Positions 44,914-54,450 of a stretch of DNA of 64,000 nucleotides are shown here, one piece after another. Each line of letters begins with the position of its first letter. Position 1 is the stretch's first letter. Made by a program: the position numbers and the translations under genes. Below the pieces are notes generated by a model, which saw only the letters and a program-made list of their open reading frames with translations, searched no databases and was not told the origin of the DNA. Origin of the DNA: Thiomonas bhubaneswarensis (GTDB taxonomy: Bacteria; Pseudomonadota; Gammaproteobacteria; Burkholderiales; Burkholderiaceae_C); the NCBI RefSeq assembly GCF_001418255.1, contig NZ_LIPV01000003.1:248001-312000 (forward strand), written 5' to 3'.

Positions 44914-44991
44914 GGTTTTCGGTGGTCAAGGGGCAGGGAAAAGGAGGTGCTGCTGCGCCGCGGCATTTTAGAGTTCAATGAGGTCGCCCCC

Positions 44992-45060
44992 GGAGTCTGT
45001 CGGGCTTGGGGTGCCGCACGCCCAATTTGCAGCCCGCGATCCTCAAGTCCGACAGACTCC
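44992..45060. repeat. REP-like imperfect palindrome, copies 2 and 3
   Basis: GGAGTCTGTCGGGCTTG (44992-45008) and CAAGTCCGACAGACTCC (45044-45060) are a 17-bp inverted repeat with one G.T wobble, around a 35-nt loop that has its own short hairpin. It lies between argB and the DUF1345 gene. The left arm (extended to 45010) is the exact inverse of copy 1. Confidence 0.85.
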
Positions 45061-45075
45061 TACACTTCAAGGCTT

Positions 45076-45723
45076 ATGGTCAATCCCATCGTCAGTCTCT
45101 ATCGCACCCTGCGTCATCGTCCACGCTTGAGCGCTTCGCTGGTGCTGGGCCTGATGCTGTGGTGGACGCTCAGTGCCCGGATGCCGCAGGTGCAGGCGCT
45201 GTTGTGGGCCTTCGATGCCGGCGCCCTGCTGTTTCTGGCGACGACGGCGTGGATGATGGCGCACGCCACCAATGAAACGCTCAGACGACGAACCGAACTC
45301 GAGACCGAGGGCCGCTGGACGGTGTTGCTGTTCAGCCTGGTGCTCACGGGTACAGTGTTCTCGGCCTTGTCGGTCGAACTGCATGCGGTGCGCGGCCACC
45401 CCGAGGTGCTGGCGCTGGCGGGAAGCAGCATCGTGCTGTCGTGGCTGTTTTTCTCGGTGATCTTCGCGCTGCAGTATGCCCACAGCGACTACGCCGCGCG
45501 CCGCGCGGGCCGCCCGGCGCTGTTGTTCCCCGACAATCAGGTGCCCGACTATTGGGACTATTTGTATTTCTCCGTGGTGCTGAGCATGACCTTTCAGACC
45601 TCGGACGTGAACATCGCCGGGCGGCATGTGCGCCGTCTGGTTCTGCTGCACAGTGTGGCGGCGTTCTTTTTCAATGTGGTGATCCTGGCGCTGACGGTCA
45701 ACGCCCTAGCCGGCGCCTTCTGA
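45076..45723 (+). CDS. DUF1345 integral membrane protein
   Basis: 215 residues starting MVNPIVSLYRTLRHRPRLSA with about five hydrophobic segments. The conserved DUF1345 core is FALQYAHSDYAARRAGRPAL followed by FPDNQVPDYWDYLYFSVVLS and MTFQTSDVNI. The family is widespread in proteobacteria and has no established function. The frame extends to 44002, but upstream residues are antisense to argB. Confidence 0.85.
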   Translation: MVNPIVSLYRTLRHRPRLSASLVLGLMLWWTLSARMPQVQALLWAFDAGALLFLATTAWMMAHATNETLRRRTELETEGRWTVLLFSLVLTGTVFSALSVELHAVRGHPEVLALAGSSIVLSWLFFSVIFALQYAHSDYAARRAGRPALLFPDNQVPDYWDYLYFSVVLSMTFQTSDVNIAGRHVRRLVLLHSVAAFFFNVVILALTVNALAGAF

Positions 45724-45739
45724 ATGAGGAGTATCTGAG

Positions 45740-46942
45740 ATGACGACTATTGGCACCCCGCTTTCCCCGGCGGCCACCCGTGTGATGCTGCTCGGTGCGG
45801 GCGAACTGGGCAAGGAAGTGCTCATCGCCCTGCAGCGCCTGGGCGTGGAAACCATCGCCGTGGATCGCTACGAGCACGCACCGGGGCAGCAGGTGGCGCA
45901 TCATGCGCGCACCATCAGCATGACCGACGCAGACACCCTGCGCGCGCTCATTCTGAAGGAGAAGCCTGATCTGGTCGTGCCCGAAATCGAGGCCATCGCC
46001 ACGCCGGTGCTCGAAGAGCTGGAAGCCGCAGGCGTGGTCACGGTCATTCCCACGGCACGCGCGGCACGGCTAACCATGAACCGCGAAGGCATCCGCCGCC
46101 TGGCCGCCGAAGAACTGGGTCTGGCCACTTCGCCGTATGCCTTCGCCGATTCGCTGGAGGAACTGCAGGCCGCGATCGACGGTGGCATCGGCTATCCCTG
46201 CGTGGTCAAGCCGGTGATGAGTTCCTCGGGCAAGGGCCAGAGCAAACTCGACGGCCCGGCCGATGTGCGCCCGGCCTGGGAGGCGGCGATGTCGGGCGGG
46301 CGGGTGGCGCAGAGCCGCGTGATCGTCGAGGGCTTCATCGATTTCGACTATGAAATCACCCAGCTCACCGTGCGCAGCAACGGTGCCGACGGCGCCGCAC
46401 GCACCGACTTCTGCGAACCCATCGGCCATGTGCAGGTGGCCGGCGACTATGTGGAGAGCTGGCAGCCGCATCCCATGCACCCGGTGGCGCTGCAGCGCAG
46501 CCGCGATATCGCCCGGCGCATCACCGAAGCGCTGGGCGGCCACGGCATTTTCGGCGTGGAGCTTTTCGTCAAGGGCGAGCAGGTCTGGTTCAGCGAGGTC
46601 AGCCCGCGCCCGCATGACACCGGGCTGGTCACCCTCATCACGCAGTGGCAAAGCGAATTCGAGCTGCACGCCAGGGCCATCCTCGGTCTGCCGGTGGATA
46701 CCTCGCTCAGGACGGCGGGCGCCAGTGCGGTCATCTATGGCGGCGTCGATGCCAAGGGTGTGCGCTTCGAGGGCGTGGAGCAGGCGCTGGCCATTGCAGG
46801 CACCGATCTGCGGCTGTTCGGCAAGCCCGAGAGTTTTGTGAAGCGGCGCATGGGCGTGGCGCTGGCGCGCGCGGAGTCCACCGACATCGCCAGAGCGAAC
46901 GTCAAGCTGGCGGCGAAAAAGGTGCGGGTGGTGGCTGCGTGA
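45740..46942 (+). CDS. purT: formate-dependent phosphoribosylglycinamide formyltransferase PurT
   Basis: ATP-grasp enzyme that makes formyl-GAR from GAR, formate and ATP in purine synthesis. The 400-residue protein starts [20 protein letters not shown] with GAGELGKEV at its N-terminal domain. The ATP-grasp part has [34 protein letters not shown] and [22 protein letters not shown] ribosome region precedes the ATG. It follows the DUF1345 gene after 16 bp. Confidence 0.97.
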   Translation: MTTIGTPLSPAATRVMLLGAGELGKEVLIALQRLGVETIAVDRYEHAPGQQVAHHARTISMTDADTLRALILKEKPDLVVPEIEAIATPVLEELEAAGVVTVIPTARAARLTMNREGIRRLAAEELGLATSPYAFADSLEELQAAIDGGIGYPCVVKPVMSSSGKGQSKLDGPADVRPAWEAAMSGGRVAQSRVIVEGFIDFDYEITQLTVRSNGADGAARTDFCEPIGHVQVAGDYVESWQPHPMHPVALQRSRDIARRITEALGGHGIFGVELFVKGEQVWFSEVSPRPHDTGLVTLITQWQSEFELHARAILGLPVDTSLRTAGASAVIYGGVDAKGVRFEGVEQALAIAGTDLRLFGKPESFVKRRMGVALARAESTDIARANVKLAAKKVRVVAA

Positions 46943-46954
46943 CGGTCGCTACGG

Positions 46955-49327
46955 TCAGCTCGGCAGCGTGTCCTGCTGCGAGGTGACGAAGTCAGCCGAA
47001 CGCGAATCTTCACCCGCGTTGCGCTCCGGGGCTGCCGCCGCCGCAGTGGGTACGCTGACGAGCACCAGATTCCAGAACTGATGCCGCACGACGCGGCTGT
47101 GGTTCTTCAGTTGCGCGGCCTGCACCGGCCCGATGGGTTCCCGGGTGGCCAGGTGCTCGCGGAGCCGGGTGTGAAACACATGCAGCTCGCGGATCAGGCG
47201 CAGGAAGCTGGGGCGGTCTCCATATTCGGCCTGGTGCGCCTGGCACCACCGCCCAAGCTCGGTGTACAGCGCGGCGCTGGGCTTGAGGAACTGCTGGCGC
47301 TCGGCGTCGCTGAGGGTGTCTTGCTGCGCGCGCATTGCCACCGCGTTGTGCCAGACCAGCGCCTGTATGGCCTCGGCCGAGATGGCCGACTGTCTGGCCA
47401 GTGAGGCCGTCCAGGGAATCTGCTGCGGCCATTGCGCCAGCCAGGTCTCGAAGTCGGCGGCGGACAGCGGTGGCGAAATGGCATAGCCCTGAAACCGGCT
47501 GCAGCCCATCGACACCAGTGCCAGAGCATGCTGCGCCGAACTGACGCCTTCGCCCACGACGTTCAGCCCCATCAGCTCGGCAATGCGCAGCAGACCGTAG
47601 GAAATGCTCAAGCCCGCGCCGCTGCTGAACAGATCGTGGGTGAAGCTGCGGTCGATTTTCACCGAGTTGATTTCGAGCTGCTGCAGGTGGATCAGGCTGG
47701 CGCTGCCGGTGCCGAAGTCGTCGAGGATGACCTGCACGCCGAGCTGGCGGCACTGCGCCACCATGAAACGCGCCATCGCGCCGTCGAGTTCCGAGCCGTG
47801 TTCGGTTAGTTCGAGGGCGAGCAGCCCCGGCGGGCACTGCGGATGCTGCGCCAGCACGCTGCGCAGGTCGGAAAGGAACTGCGGGTCGAGGAAGTGGCGC
47901 GGACTGATGTTCACGCTCACCTGCAGCGGCCGCCCCGCGCCGAACCAGGCATCGGCCTGGCGCATGGCCGTCGCGAGGACGAAGCGACCCACCGCGACGC
48001 TCAGCGACTCGTCGTCGAGCACGGCCTCGAAGGTGGCTGCTCGGTGCAGGCCCGCGGCGTCGCGCAGCCGCAGCAGGGCCTCGACTTCGTGGATCTGCAA
48101 CTGCGCCACTTCACCTGGCGCGGCAGCCTGCAGAGAGAGAATCGGCTGGTACTGCAGCTCCAGCCTGTTGTCGCGCAGCGCGGTTTGCACCCATTGCAAT
48201 TTGCGGTGCCGCTCCTGCATCGCGTCTTCCATCTGTTGGTCGAAGATGCGGTATTGCTGGTGACCGTTCTTCTTGGCCGAGTACATTGCCATGTCGGCAC
48301 GGCGCACCAGGGTGTCGGCGTCGACCGGGGCGTCGGGTTGATGCACCACCAGCCCGAGCGACAGGCCGATCTGCAGGCTGTGGCCGTGGATCAGGAAGGG
48401 GTCTTCGATGCAGCCCACCAGACGCCGGGCGATGAAGCTCAACTGCTGCTCGGTGCTGTAGCCCGGCAGCAGCACCACGAATTCGTCGCCGCCGAATCGC
48501 GCCAGCAGGTCGCCCTCTCGCAGCACCGAGCGCAGGCGCTGGCCCACGGCGATCAGCAGTTGATCGCCGACGACATGCCCAAGGCGGTCGTTCACGGCCT
48601 TGAAGCGGTCGAGGTCCATCAGGCCAATGGTCAGCGGCTGCTGCGGGTGACGGCTCATCTGGCCGTTGAGATATTCGAGAAAGATGCGGCGATTGGCCAG
48701 ACCGGTGAGGTCGTCGCGCAGGGCGTAGCGCCGCAGCGCTCGGTAAGCCTTGTCCAGCCGCAGGTTATCCTGAAGGAGGCCGCGGCTGAAACCCTCGATT
48801 TCGACGATCAGCGCGGTGCTGAAAGCCAGCACCAGCACCAGCGCCGTCCACGCCAGCGCGCGTGTCTGGCCGTCTTGCATCGGCACCTGCAGCAGACCGG
48901 GGCTCAGCAGCATGGCCGCTCCGCTCAGCAGGGTCAGCATCAGCACGCGCAGCACGAGTTGCAGACGGCTGCCGTGCAGCGCGGCCACCGGGGTCAAGGC
49001 GAGCAGGGGGAGGATGAACAGCACGCCCATGCGTGGCAGCAGGGCAAAGAAAGCCAGCTGCAACGCCGCATTGAGGGCGAGGTAGGCCAGGGCTGGGAAG
49101 CGGCTGCGCCCTGACGCGGCAGGGGCGTAAAGCATCCAGTTGAGCAGACCCAGGTTGATGGCGGCACCCAGCATGACGTAGGCCGACGCGACCGCCCACG
49201 GCAGATGCCCCAGGGCGGCATAAGCCAGCAACAGCGCGCCATACAGGCCATAGCCCGCGAGAGTGAGCGTGAGCAAGGCCTCATGCGAGGGCGCGGCATG
49301 AAGCCGCGCAGGAGCGGGCTGCGTCAT
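46955..49327 (-). CDS. membrane GGDEF-EAL protein with a degenerate C-terminal CZB-like domain
   Basis: 790 residues. Six hydrophobic segments span ~20-175. GGDEF is intact (GGDEF 279-283) with the inhibitory site REGD (270-273) five residues before it. EAL is complete in most catalytic motifs (EAL 416-418, VNIS, LELTE, LDDFGTGSAS, VKID, GEGV, FQGY), though INS replaces the usual acidic pair before VKID. Residues ~655-725 align with a CZB zinc domain, but the cysteine position is Thr688 and one histidine position is Leu714, so only H659, H715 and H718 remain. It is the likely duplicate of the neighbouring 49474-51858 gene. Both cyclic-di-GMP synthesis and breakdown are possible. Confidence 0.9.
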   Translation of the reverse strand: MTQPAPARLHAAPSHEALLTLTLAGYGLYGALLLAYAALGHLPWAVASAYVMLGAAINLGLLNWMLYAPAASGRSRFPALAYLALNAALQLAFFALLPRMGVLFILPLLALTPVAALHGSRLQLVLRVLMLTLLSGAAMLLSPGLLQVPMQDGQTRALAWTALVLVLAFSTALIVEIEGFSRGLLQDNLRLDKAYRALRRYALRDDLTGLANRRIFLEYLNGQMSRHPQQPLTIGLMDLDRFKAVNDRLGHVVGDQLLIAVGQRLRSVLREGDLLARFGGDEFVVLLPGYSTEQQLSFIARRLVGCIEDPFLIHGHSLQIGLSLGLVVHQPDAPVDADTLVRRADMAMYSAKKNGHQQYRIFDQQMEDAMQERHRKLQWVQTALRDNRLELQYQPILSLQAAAPGEVAQLQIHEVEALLRLRDAAGLHRAATFEAVLDDESLSVAVGRFVLATAMRQADAWFGAGRPLQVSVNISPRHFLDPQFLSDLRSVLAQHPQCPPGLLALELTEHGSELDGAMARFMVAQCRQLGVQVILDDFGTGSASLIHLQQLEINSVKIDRSFTHDLFSSGAGLSISYGLLRIAELMGLNVVGEGVSSAQHALALVSMGCSRFQGYAISPPLSAADFETWLAQWPQQIPWTASLARQSAISAEAIQALVWHNAVAMRAQQDTLSDAERQQFLKPSAALYTELGRWCQAHQAEYGDRPSFLRLIRELHVFHTRLREHLATREPIGPVQAAQLKNHSRVVRHQFWNLVLVSVPTAAAAAPERNAGEDSRSADFVTSQQDTLPS

Positions 49328-49473
49328 GTGGGAAACGGGCTGCGCCGGGTGCCTGGCCGAGGTGTGCAGAGACGCGCAGACGCCGATACGGTGGTGACGA
49401 GCGTCATTGTGACGGCAATATTACGGCCTGCTGCGCCGCTGGCGCGCGCCATCACGGGAACTTCAGCGTCGCC

Positions 49474-51858
49474 TCAACTCACCAGGTTCAGGGGTTGCCT
49501 GTCGGCTTTGCGATCGGGCACCGGGGCATCGAAGGGACTCTGTTCTGTTCCTTGACCCACGCCGAGCAGGATCAGATTCCAGAACTGGTGCCGTATCGCG
49601 CGGCTCTGCTCGGCCAAGACGTGTTTGTCCACCTTCTCGTCGTCCGTGTGGTTCTCTGTCAGATACTCGCGCAGACGGCTGTGAATCTGGTGATGTTCGC
49701 GCATGAGCCGAAGGAATCCAGGCCGCTTGCTGTAAAGCGACGAGTTGGCGTGACACCAGGCACCCAGCGCACAATGCTCATGCCCATCGGGTTGCAGGAG
49801 CAGGGCGCGCTCCTCAACGCTGATGGTGCCACGCTCGGCGTGCAGCAAGGTGTTGTTGTGCTGCACCAGGGCATGGATGGCATCGGGCGAAATCTCGGCT
49901 TGTCGCGGCAGCAGGGCGGCCCAGGGCAGGAGGTCTTGCCAGTGGTCCAGCCAGTGTTCCATCTCGACGTCGCTCATCGGCTTGGCGATGGCGTAACCCT
50001 GAAAGCGGGTGCAGGACATCGCCGCCAGCGCCAGCGCGTGCTGGGGCGAGCTCACGCCCTCGGCCACGACCTTCAGGCCCATGAGCGAGGCGGTGCGCAG
50101 CAGGCCATAGGTGATGCTCAGACCCGCGCCGCTGGTGAACAGGTCGCGGGTGAAGCTGCGGTCGATCTTGACCGAAGACACCTCGAGTTGCTGGAGATGG
50201 ATGAGACTGGCGCTGCCGGTGCCGAAATCATCGAGCGCTACGCGCACGCCCAGGCTGCGGCAGCGGTTGACGACGAAGCTGGCCATGCGGCTGTCGAGTT
50301 CGGAGCCGTGTTCGGTGACTTCGAGGATGAGACGGTCTGGCGGGCAGGCCGGGTGGCGCTCCAGGGCGACGCGCAGATCGGAGAGGAACTGCGGATCGAG
50401 AAAGTGCCGCGGGCTGACGTTGATGCTGATCTGGATGTCGCGTCCCTCCAGATGCCAGCGCTGCGCCTGTTCGAGGGCCTTGGCCAGCACCATCCGTCCC
50501 ACCGGCACGCCGATCTGCTCGTCGTCGAGCACCGACTCGAACGCGCCGGCGGCATGAATGCCGTTGGCGTCGCGCAGGCGCAGCAGAGCCTCGGCGCCGC
50601 TGACGGTCACGCCATGGGTCTTGGCGGTGCGGTCGAACGACAGAATGGGTTGATAGTGCAGTTCGAGACGGTCTTCGCGCAGCGCCTCGAGCACCCATTG
50701 CAGGGTGTGGGTGCGTCTCTGCAGGGCATCTTCCATGTGCTGATCGAAGATGCGGTACTGCTGACGACCGTGTTCCTTGGCGGCGTACATGGCCAGATCG
50801 GCACGGCGCATCAGCGTGGGGGCATCGGCCGGCTGCTGCTGTTGCTGGATGACGATGCCCAGCGACAGCCCGATCTGCAGCGCGTGGCTCTGCACCACGA
50901 ACTCCTGCTCCATGCACTTGATCAGCCGATCGGCCACGGTGCGCAGGTGGTCGAGCGAGGCGTACTGAGACAGCATCACCACGAACTCGTCGCCACCCAG
51001 CCGTGCCAGCACATCGCCCTGCCGCAGCACGCCACGCAGACGCTGGCCGACGGCAACCAGAAGCTGGTCGCCGATGGCGTGGCCCAGCCGGTCGTTGACG
51101 ATCTTGAAGCGGTCCAGGTCGATCATGCCCACGGCCAGCGCCCGCTCCGGGTGCTTGCGCAGTTCCTCGGCAAGCTGTTGCATGAAGGCACGACGGTTGG
51201 GCAGGCCGGTGAGGTCGTCTCGGTAGGCGATGGTGCGGAAGGTCTTGTAGTCGTTCTGAATCTGCTGGTGATGCTGCACCAGACTGCGGCTGAAACGCTG
51301 CTTGAACAGTTGCGCGGCGGTGGCGAAACCCAGGGCCTCGGCAAACGCCACCCACAGCAACACCTCCTGCATCCAGCCCTGAGCGGGGACGTTCCAGCCA
51401 TCCGGGCTGAGCAGCAGGGCGACGAGGGTCATCACCGCGATGAGGGCATACAGCCCCACGATCTGCCTGCGGCGCATGCGCAGCACTTCGAGCGGCACGA
51501 TGCCGATCAGAATCAGCATGGCGATGAAGGCGATCCGAGGCTGCCAGACGGCAAACCCGAGCTGCAGCGCGACGTTGGACAGCAGAAAGACGAAGGTGGG
51601 ATAGGCCTTCTCGCGCACCTCGGTATCGGGAAGACGCACGATCCAGGCGTACAGCGCGATATTGAGCAGCGCCCCGGCGACCAGGTACGCCGCAGAAACC
51701 ACCAACGGGATCAGCCCCAGCAAGCCATAGCCCAGCAGGGTGAGTGCGCCGATGGCGTAGCCGACAAGGTTCAGCGCCAGCACAGCCTTCTGCGGGCGAC
51801 GGGCCTGATTGGAGGGGTGAAGTCGGTCCATCCTTGCGTTGAAAAATGAGGTCTGCAT
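49474..51858 (-). CDS. membrane GGDEF-EAL protein with an intact C-terminal CZB-like zinc domain
   Basis: 794 residues from the ATG at 51856-51858 (MQTSFFNARMDRL); another ATG (MDRLHP) lies at 51831. Six hydrophobic segments occupy ~25-180. GGDEF is intact (288-292) with inhibitory RQGD (279-282). EAL at 423-425 with VNVS-like INVSPRH, LEVTE, LDDFGTGSAS, VKID, AEGV and FQGY. The last ~100 residues match CZB: H667, C696 in HCALGAW, H722 and H726. The spacings (29, 26, 30) are close to those of the DgcZ 3-His/1-Cys site (30, 27, 31). Zinc control of cyclic-di-GMP turnover is inferred. Confidence 0.9.
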   Translation of the reverse strand: MQTSFFNARMDRLHPSNQARRPQKAVLALNLVGYAIGALTLLGYGLLGLIPLVVSAAYLVAGALLNIALYAWIVRLPDTEVREKAYPTFVFLLSNVALQLGFAVWQPRIAFIAMLILIGIVPLEVLRMRRRQIVGLYALIAVMTLVALLLSPDGWNVPAQGWMQEVLLWVAFAEALGFATAAQLFKQRFSRSLVQHHQQIQNDYKTFRTIAYRDDLTGLPNRRAFMQQLAEELRKHPERALAVGMIDLDRFKIVNDRLGHAIGDQLLVAVGQRLRGVLRQGDVLARLGGDEFVVMLSQYASLDHLRTVADRLIKCMEQEFVVQSHALQIGLSLGIVIQQQQQPADAPTLMRRADLAMYAAKEHGRQQYRIFDQHMEDALQRRTHTLQWVLEALREDRLELHYQPILSFDRTAKTHGVTVSGAEALLRLRDANGIHAAGAFESVLDDEQIGVPVGRMVLAKALEQAQRWHLEGRDIQISINVSPRHFLDPQFLSDLRVALERHPACPPDRLILEVTEHGSELDSRMASFVVNRCRSLGVRVALDDFGTGSASLIHLQQLEVSSVKIDRSFTRDLFTSGAGLSITYGLLRTASLMGLKVVAEGVSSPQHALALAAMSCTRFQGYAIAKPMSDVEMEHWLDHWQDLLPWAALLPRQAEISPDAIHALVQHNNTLLHAERGTISVEERALLLQPDGHEHCALGAWCHANSSLYSKRPGFLRLMREHHQIHSRLREYLTENHTDDEKVDKHVLAEQSRAIRHQFWNLILLGVGQGTEQSPFDAPVPDRKADRQPLNLVS

Positions 51859-52139
51859 GGCCGGTTCGCTGTGGGTGCGACGGCTTGCAAAGCGGTTCTT
51901 CCTATCGGCAGCGAGTGTAGGCAAAGGGGCATCGATCCACTATAAATTTCATCGGATGCTCGGCCGAATCCGTGCATTTTTCACACAAGCCGCAGGCCAT
52001 TGCTCGGCCCTTTTCGGGCGCAATCGAGCATCACGAGACAAAGGTTTGACCTGTATCAAAGCGAAAAACAGGCGAATGCATCAAGCGACTTGTAACTAAT
52101 TGATACTGCGGCTTTTCCAACCTGATGAAAGGCCCCCGT

Positions 52140-52802
52140 ATGAAAAAAACCCTTCTGACCATCGCTCTCAGCGCTCTGGCGTTTTCGTCCACCGCGTTTG
52201 CCGATGAGGCCAAGAAGCCGCTGAGCTTCAGTGAAATCCAGACCATTCGCATCATGGCCGGAGGCGTGGTGGGCAATGCGCTGGCCAAGACCATGGAGCG
52301 TCCGCATCTGGGCCTGCTGGCCAACCGCTCGCTGATCTGCAACGATCTGGCAGGCGGCATCGGTGGCACGCTCACCGTCAACAAGGCCGACTCGGTGCTG
52401 ACCTTCGAGTCGGTCAAGGACAAGCCCGAGATCGCCCCCGCCGTGGCCCGTCTGCTGCCCGCTGACGGCATCTATTTCGCTTTTGGCGGCGAGTGGAAGA
52501 AGGAAGAAAACATGGCCCTGCTCGAAGCCGCGCTGGAGCAGCTCGCCGAGCACAACTACAAGGGCAGCGTGATTTTCCACGTCACCACCTGGGCGCAGAA
52601 GCAGCCGCAGGAGATCGCCGCGCGCAATGCCCGCGTGGCCAAGTATTTCGAGACGGCCAACCTGCGCGCCGTCGCGCTCGATCTGAACAAGAAAGAGGCC
52701 ATGATCAACAAGGTGAGCTTCGACGGCAAGGACTACAAACTCCAGGTGGCCGCCACCGCACCGCTGCGCGACGATCTGGTCGCGCTGTTCAAGCGCCAGT
52801 AA
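52140..52802 (+). CDS. exported protein of unknown function
   Basis: 220 residues with a clear signal peptide (MKKTLLTIALSALAFSSTAFA-DE). The mature part is soluble and mixed alpha/beta: LSFSEIQTIRIMAGGVVGNA, GGIGGTLTVNKADSVLTFES, LLPADGIYFAFGGEWKKEEN, GSVIFHVTTWAQKQPQE and DLNKKEAMINKVSF. I do not recognise a named family. It is divergent from the GGDEF-EAL gene and followed by an MFS pump after 149 bp, but no link is proven. Confidence 0.7.
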   Translation: MKKTLLTIALSALAFSSTAFADEAKKPLSFSEIQTIRIMAGGVVGNALAKTMERPHLGLLANRSLICNDLAGGIGGTLTVNKADSVLTFESVKDKPEIAPAVARLLPADGIYFAFGGEWKKEENMALLEAALEQLAEHNYKGSVIFHVTTWAQKQPQEIAARNARVAKYFETANLRAVALDLNKKEAMINKVSFDGKDYKLQVAATAPLRDDLVALFKRQ

Positions 52803-52951
52803 TCGTGTCGGCGCCGCCTGCGTCTACCGGGTGCAGGCGCGTTTTTGCAGGCAGCAGGTTTTTGCATTCGGGCTTACATTGCTCGGATGATGCTGCCCTC
52901 GCATTCGTTTAAGTCGGCCTGTCGCGCACCCCGCCGTAGGCAGGTCGGCCC

Positions 52952-54373
52952 GTGACGCTCGCCGCTGCCGCTCCACCCGGCGAACGGTTGCCGCGCCCAT
53001 GGGTGGCGATGGTCGTGGCCATCGCCTTCCTGATGGAGCAGCTCGACGCCACCATCGTCACCACCGCCATTCCCGACATGGCGCGCACCCTGCAGGCCAG
53101 CGTGGTGCAGATGAGCCTTGCGGTCAGTGCCTATGTGTTGACCCTGGCGGTGTTCATTCCGCTGAGCGGATGGCTGGCCGACCGTTTCGGCGCGCGGCGC
53201 GTGTTCATTGCCGCGCTCGGAGTGTTCACCCTGGGCTCGGTGCTGTGCGGCGTGGCCGACAGTTTTCCGATGCTGGTGGCCATGCGCATGCTGCAGGGTC
53301 TCGGCGGGGCGATGATGACGCCGGTGGGCCGTCTCATCCTGCTGCGCAGCTTTCCCCGCGCCGATCTGGTGCGCGCCATGACCTACGCCACCTTGCCCGC
53401 CATCATCGGCCCGGTCATCGGCCCGCTGCTAGGCGGGTGGCTGACCACGACGCTGTCGTGGCGCTGGATCTTTTTCGTCAACCTGCCGTTCGGCCTGCTG
53501 GGCATGCTGCTGGCTGCGCGCGTGCTCGACGACGAGGATGGCCCCGCTCCTGCCGCCTTCGACCTTGCGGGCTTCGTGCTGTTCGGCGTGGCGGTGGGCC
53601 TGCTGCAGTTCGCCATGGAGGGGGCCGCGCATCTGCCGGTAGTCACGCTGGCCGCCATGACGCTGGTCGCCGCCTTGCTGTTGCTGGCTTTCCTTCGCCA
53701 TGGTCGCCGCCTCACGCATCCGGCCGTCGATCTGACCCTGCTGCGCGAGCGTGCCTTTGGCATCGCCACCCTGGCCGGCGGGTTGTGCCGCATGGCGATG
53801 AACGCGCCGGTCTATCTCCTGCCCCTCATGCTGCAGGTCGGCCTGGGCATGAGCCCGGTGCAGTCGGGCGCGCTGACCTTTCTGTCGGCCGTGGCGTCGC
53901 CCGTGGTGCGACTGTTCGTGGGCCGCGGCCTTCGGCTGCTGGGCTTTCGCCGTCTGCTGCTGGCCAGCGCGACGGCCTGCACCGCGTCGCTGGCGGGCTT
54001 CGCCCTGATCGGCCCGCACACCTCCACGCTGTGGATCGCTACCGCCATCGTGCTGTACGGCCTGGTGCGATCCACCCAGTTCATGATTTCTAACACCCTG
54101 GCCTATGCCGACATCGAAGCATCACGCCTGAGCAGCGCCACCAGCCTGGGTGGTCTGCTGCAACAACTCACCGTGAGCTTCGGAGTCTCGCTGGGGGCCG
54201 CGTGGCTGGGCCTGCTCACGCCAGCCCATGCCGTCCCCGCACTGCAGACCTTTCACGACACCTTCCTGCTGCTCGCCGTGCTGCCCATGCTCGCGCTGCC
54301 GGCTTTCATCCGTCTGAAGCCGCAGGACGGGGCGGTGGTCAGCGGGCATGTGGTGGAGGGCCGGGCGGATTGA
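52952..54373 (+). CDS. MFS drug transporter, DHA2-type
   Basis: 473 residues from a GTG start with about 12-14 membrane segments. The substrate-binding motif region LMEQLDATIVTTAIPDMART is typical of DHA2 (EmrB-like) exporters. Motif A is GWLADRFGARRVFIAAL, and motif C-like GPVIGPLLGGWLTTTLSW. It should use the proton gradient to export drugs or metabolites. A partner membrane-fusion protein is not encoded next to it. Confidence 0.9.
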   Translation: MTLAAAAPPGERLPRPWVAMVVAIAFLMEQLDATIVTTAIPDMARTLQASVVQMSLAVSAYVLTLAVFIPLSGWLADRFGARRVFIAALGVFTLGSVLCGVADSFPMLVAMRMLQGLGGAMMTPVGRLILLRSFPRADLVRAMTYATLPAIIGPVIGPLLGGWLTTTLSWRWIFFVNLPFGLLGMLLAARVLDDEDGPAPAAFDLAGFVLFGVAVGLLQFAMEGAAHLPVVTLAAMTLVAALLLLAFLRHGRRLTHPAVDLTLLRERAFGIATLAGGLCRMAMNAPVYLLPLMLQVGLGMSPVQSGALTFLSAVASPVVRLFVGRGLRLLGFRRLLLASATACTASLAGFALIGPHTSTLWIATAIVLYGLVRSTQFMISNTLAYADIEASRLSSATSLGGLLQQLTVSFGVSLGAAWLGLLTPAHAVPALQTFHDTFLLLAVLPMLALPAFIRLKPQDGAVVSGHVVEGRAD

Positions 54374-54450
54374 GAGTGGTTCCTACACCGCTGCAAGTCG
54401 TCTCTGAACTGCCTGCACAATCCACCCCTTTGACCGCGAGCGAACCCCTC

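Noticed and set aside
43973-45010. argB bounded by exact 19-bp inverted repeats, considered as a transposable unit
   Set aside because: argB is a normal core gene with no transposase, and a third copy of the repeat next to one end fits a dispersed REP-like family better.
49495-51849. 784-residue forward frame over the GGDEF-EAL gene
   Set aside because: Antisense shadow of a well-supported GGDEF-EAL protein.
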